A DNA stretch of 34,546 nucleotides from a virus, in the IMG/VR virus record IMGVR_UViG_3300032288_003360, positions 1 to 34,546 of that record. One strand, written 5' to 3'. Both the position numbers and the translations under genes were made by a program. Positions 33,513 to 34,546 of the stretch are shown here, in pieces (position 1 is the stretch's first letter; the number at the start of each line of letters is the position of its first letter). Under the pieces are notes generated by a model. It was given only the letters and a program-made list of their open reading frames with translations, did no database searches and had not been told where the DNA came from.

Positions 33513-34427
33513 ATGAGTAAATATCTTGGCGGTCTTGTGACTGCAACAATTAATGCGCTAGGCAAGAAACCATCTGAAGTGGAATACTTGGTGGTTGCTG
33601 GTGGCGGTGGTGGTGGAGGCGCAAGAGGATCAAACGCACTTCAAGCTGCTGGAGGTGGAGGTGCTGGAGGTTTAAAGTCTGCAACAGGATTTCCAATAAC
33701 TCCCGGTTCCGTAATAGTTGTTACTGTTGGAGCAGGCGGTGCATTGTCATCTTCACTTGCTAATGGTGGCAATGGCGGCAACTCTGCATTTTCTTCTATC
33801 AGCACAACTGGTGGTGGTGGAGGTGGAGGTGGTTCAGGTGGTGGTCTTGGTGTTGCTGGTTCTAATGGTGGTTCAGGTGGTGGTGGTGGAACTGGATATG
33901 CTAGTGGTGGAAGTGCTGCAGGTGGTACAGGAGTTTCCGGCGAAGGTAACAATGGCGCAACTGCTGTTTATGCTTCTGGTGGAGGTGGCGGCGGCGCCGG
34001 TTCAGTTGGAGCAACCGTGCGAGCAAATGCTGGTGGCCAAGGAGGCACAGGTATTTGCTCAATAATAACTGGCCAACGTGTTTTATATGCTGGCGGCGGT
34101 GGCGGTGGAGTTTACAATAATGCAGGTGGTACAATCAATATTGACGCACAAGGTCTAGGTTCAGCAGGTGGTGGTAATGGTCGGTCACACAGTTCTTTTG
34201 GAGCTACAAACGGACAATCAGGAACTGGCGGAGGCGGAGGCGGCAATGCTTCTTTTTATGGTGGTGATGGTGCCATTACTAGCGGTAGTGGTGGTTCTGG
34301 CATCGTCATCATTCGATACCCACAAACACTCACACCTCCAACAACTGTTACAGGAAATGTACAGGTTGGTTATGCAGGTGGATATCAAATATATACTTGG
34401 ACTTCTTCAGGTACAGTAACATTTTAA
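33513..34427 (+). CDS. Glycine-rich adhesin-like tail protein, paralog 3
   Basis: 304 aa with the family layout: short basic leader, VEYLVVAGGGGGGGARGSNA, LKSATGFPITPGSVIVVTVG, a glycine-run core (about 90-260), GSGIVIIRYPQTLTPP, and the terminal strand YQIYTWTSSGTVTF. Its last coding bases share an exact 18-nt stretch with the end of paralog 2 (33479-33496 and 34398-34415), evidence of recent duplication or recombination. It starts 4 nt after the previous stop. Confidence 0.85.
   Translation: MSKYLGGLVTATINALGKKPSEVEYLVVAGGGGGGGARGSNALQAAGGGGAGGLKSATGFPITPGSVIVVTVGAGGALSSSLANGGNGGNSAFSSISTTGGGGGGGGSGGGLGVAGSNGGSGGGGGTGYASGGSAAGGTGVSGEGNNGATAVYASGGGGGGAGSVGATVRANAGGQGGTGICSIITGQRVLYAGGGGGGVYNNAGGTINIDAQGLGSAGGGNGRSHSSFGATNGQSGTGGGGGGNASFYGGDGAITSGSGGSGIVIIRYPQTLTPPTTVTGNVQVGYAGGYQIYTWTSSGTVTF
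34398..34415 (+). repeat. 18-nt direct repeat at the 3' end of paralog 3 (copy 2)
   Basis: Exact copy of 33479-33496. The equivalent site at the end of paralog 1 (about 31980-32009) encodes the related Phe-Ser-Ala-Ser-Gly-Thr but has diverged at the base level. Confidence 0.85.
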
Positions 34428-34433
34428 ATTACA

Positions 34434-34546
34434 ATGGCTAAACATTCAGGCATTTTTAGACAGTCAGATATAGCACAAGCTATTACAGATAACAATTGGG
34501 TTGGTACTACACCTCCTACTATAGAGTATTTGGTTGTTGCTGGCGG
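34434..34546 (+). CDS. Glycine-rich adhesin-like tail protein, paralog 4 (3' end outside the window)
   Basis: The frame opens at ATG 34434, 6 nt after the paralog 3 stop, and runs to the window end: MAKHSGIFRQSDIAQAITDN, then a TPPTIEYLVVAGG start of the family signature. The leader resembles that of paralog 2 (SGIFTQRQVQREVLKGSW). No stop codon occurs before the window ends, so the gene is cut by the window rather than broken. Confidence 0.8.
   Translation, partial: MAKHSGIFRQSDIAQAITDNNWVGTTPPTIEYLVVAG

Noticed and set aside
33641-33952. Proline-rich open frames antisense to the glycine-rich genes (also around 31319-31858 and 32053-32280).
   Set aside because: They are the reverse complement of GGN glycine codons, which reads as proline-rich. 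No start signals; the forward frames carry the conserved signatures.
31220-34320. Dense short GGTGGCGG-type repeats resembling a repeat array.
   Set aside because: They are in-frame glycine codons inside long ORFs, not regularly spaced repeats with unique spacers, so not a CRISPR array or noncoding satellite.
31140-34546. Possible diversity-generating retroelement target in the adhesin array.
   Set aside because: No reverse transcriptase, template repeat or adenine-biased variable region was seen in the window. Tandem paralogy explains the variation better.

Overview
The window is a gene-dense, AT-rich (roughly 35-40% G+C by eye) piece of a T4-like contractile-tailed phage genome (Caudoviricetes, T4-type myovirus). 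The case rests on a nearly complete set of T4 core proteins recognisable from translated sequence: DsbA, gp33, gp59, gp32, gp4, gp26, gp48, gp53, gp27, gp5 (split in two), gp25, gp6, gp7 and gp8. Gene content resembles the T4-like phages of aquatic bacteria (cyanophage and pelagiphage type). No host-specific metabolic gene is present, so I do not name a host. I saw no tRNA, integrase, transposase or CRISPR array.

Region 1 (1-4672, + strand) is a replication and late-transcription module: a partial ORF, a conserved 237-aa protein, a membrane-anchored SleB/CwlJ-type cell-wall hydrolase with a small one-span membrane protein, then DsbA, a Cys-rich protein, gp33, gp59 (helicase loader), a HAD-type 5'-nucleotidase and gp32 (ssDNA-binding protein). 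The order dsbA-33-59-32 matches T4 with two extra genes inserted. A strong rho-independent terminator after gp32 separates it from a convergent operon.

Region 2 (4670-9862, - strand, read right to left) is a tail-assembly operon: gp4-like head-completion nuclease, a conserved 192-aa protein (possibly gp2-like), a tail-tube-fold protein (gp54-like candidate), gp26, a short -1 frame extension best explained by programmed frameshifting on a U UUU UUC heptamer, and an 810-aa hub or tape-measure-like protein carrying a lysozyme/transglycosylase-like domain.

Region 3 (9894-28993, + strand) builds the baseplate: gp48, gp53, gp27, the gp5 OB-domain protein, a separate beta-helix spike ending in an HxH metal-binding tip, an unassigned protein, gp25, gp6, gp7, gp8, a 2000-aa DUF4815-type structural protein and a small coiled-coil protein.

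Region 4 (28993-34546, + strand) is host-contact and decoration: a tail protein with a complete cupredoxin-like copper site, two small structural proteins, a fibre protein with decapeptide repeats, and a tandem run of at least four glycine-rich adhesin-like paralogs, one with a LamG-type lectin domain. The fourth is cut by the window end.

T4-type late promoter boxes (ATAAATAG) lie at operon joints. At three of them the box sits only 3-5 nt before an ATG with no Shine-Dalgarno sequence, implying leaderless late mRNAs. No gene-free stretch exceeds 300 bases; the longest gap is the 82-nt gp32 leader.
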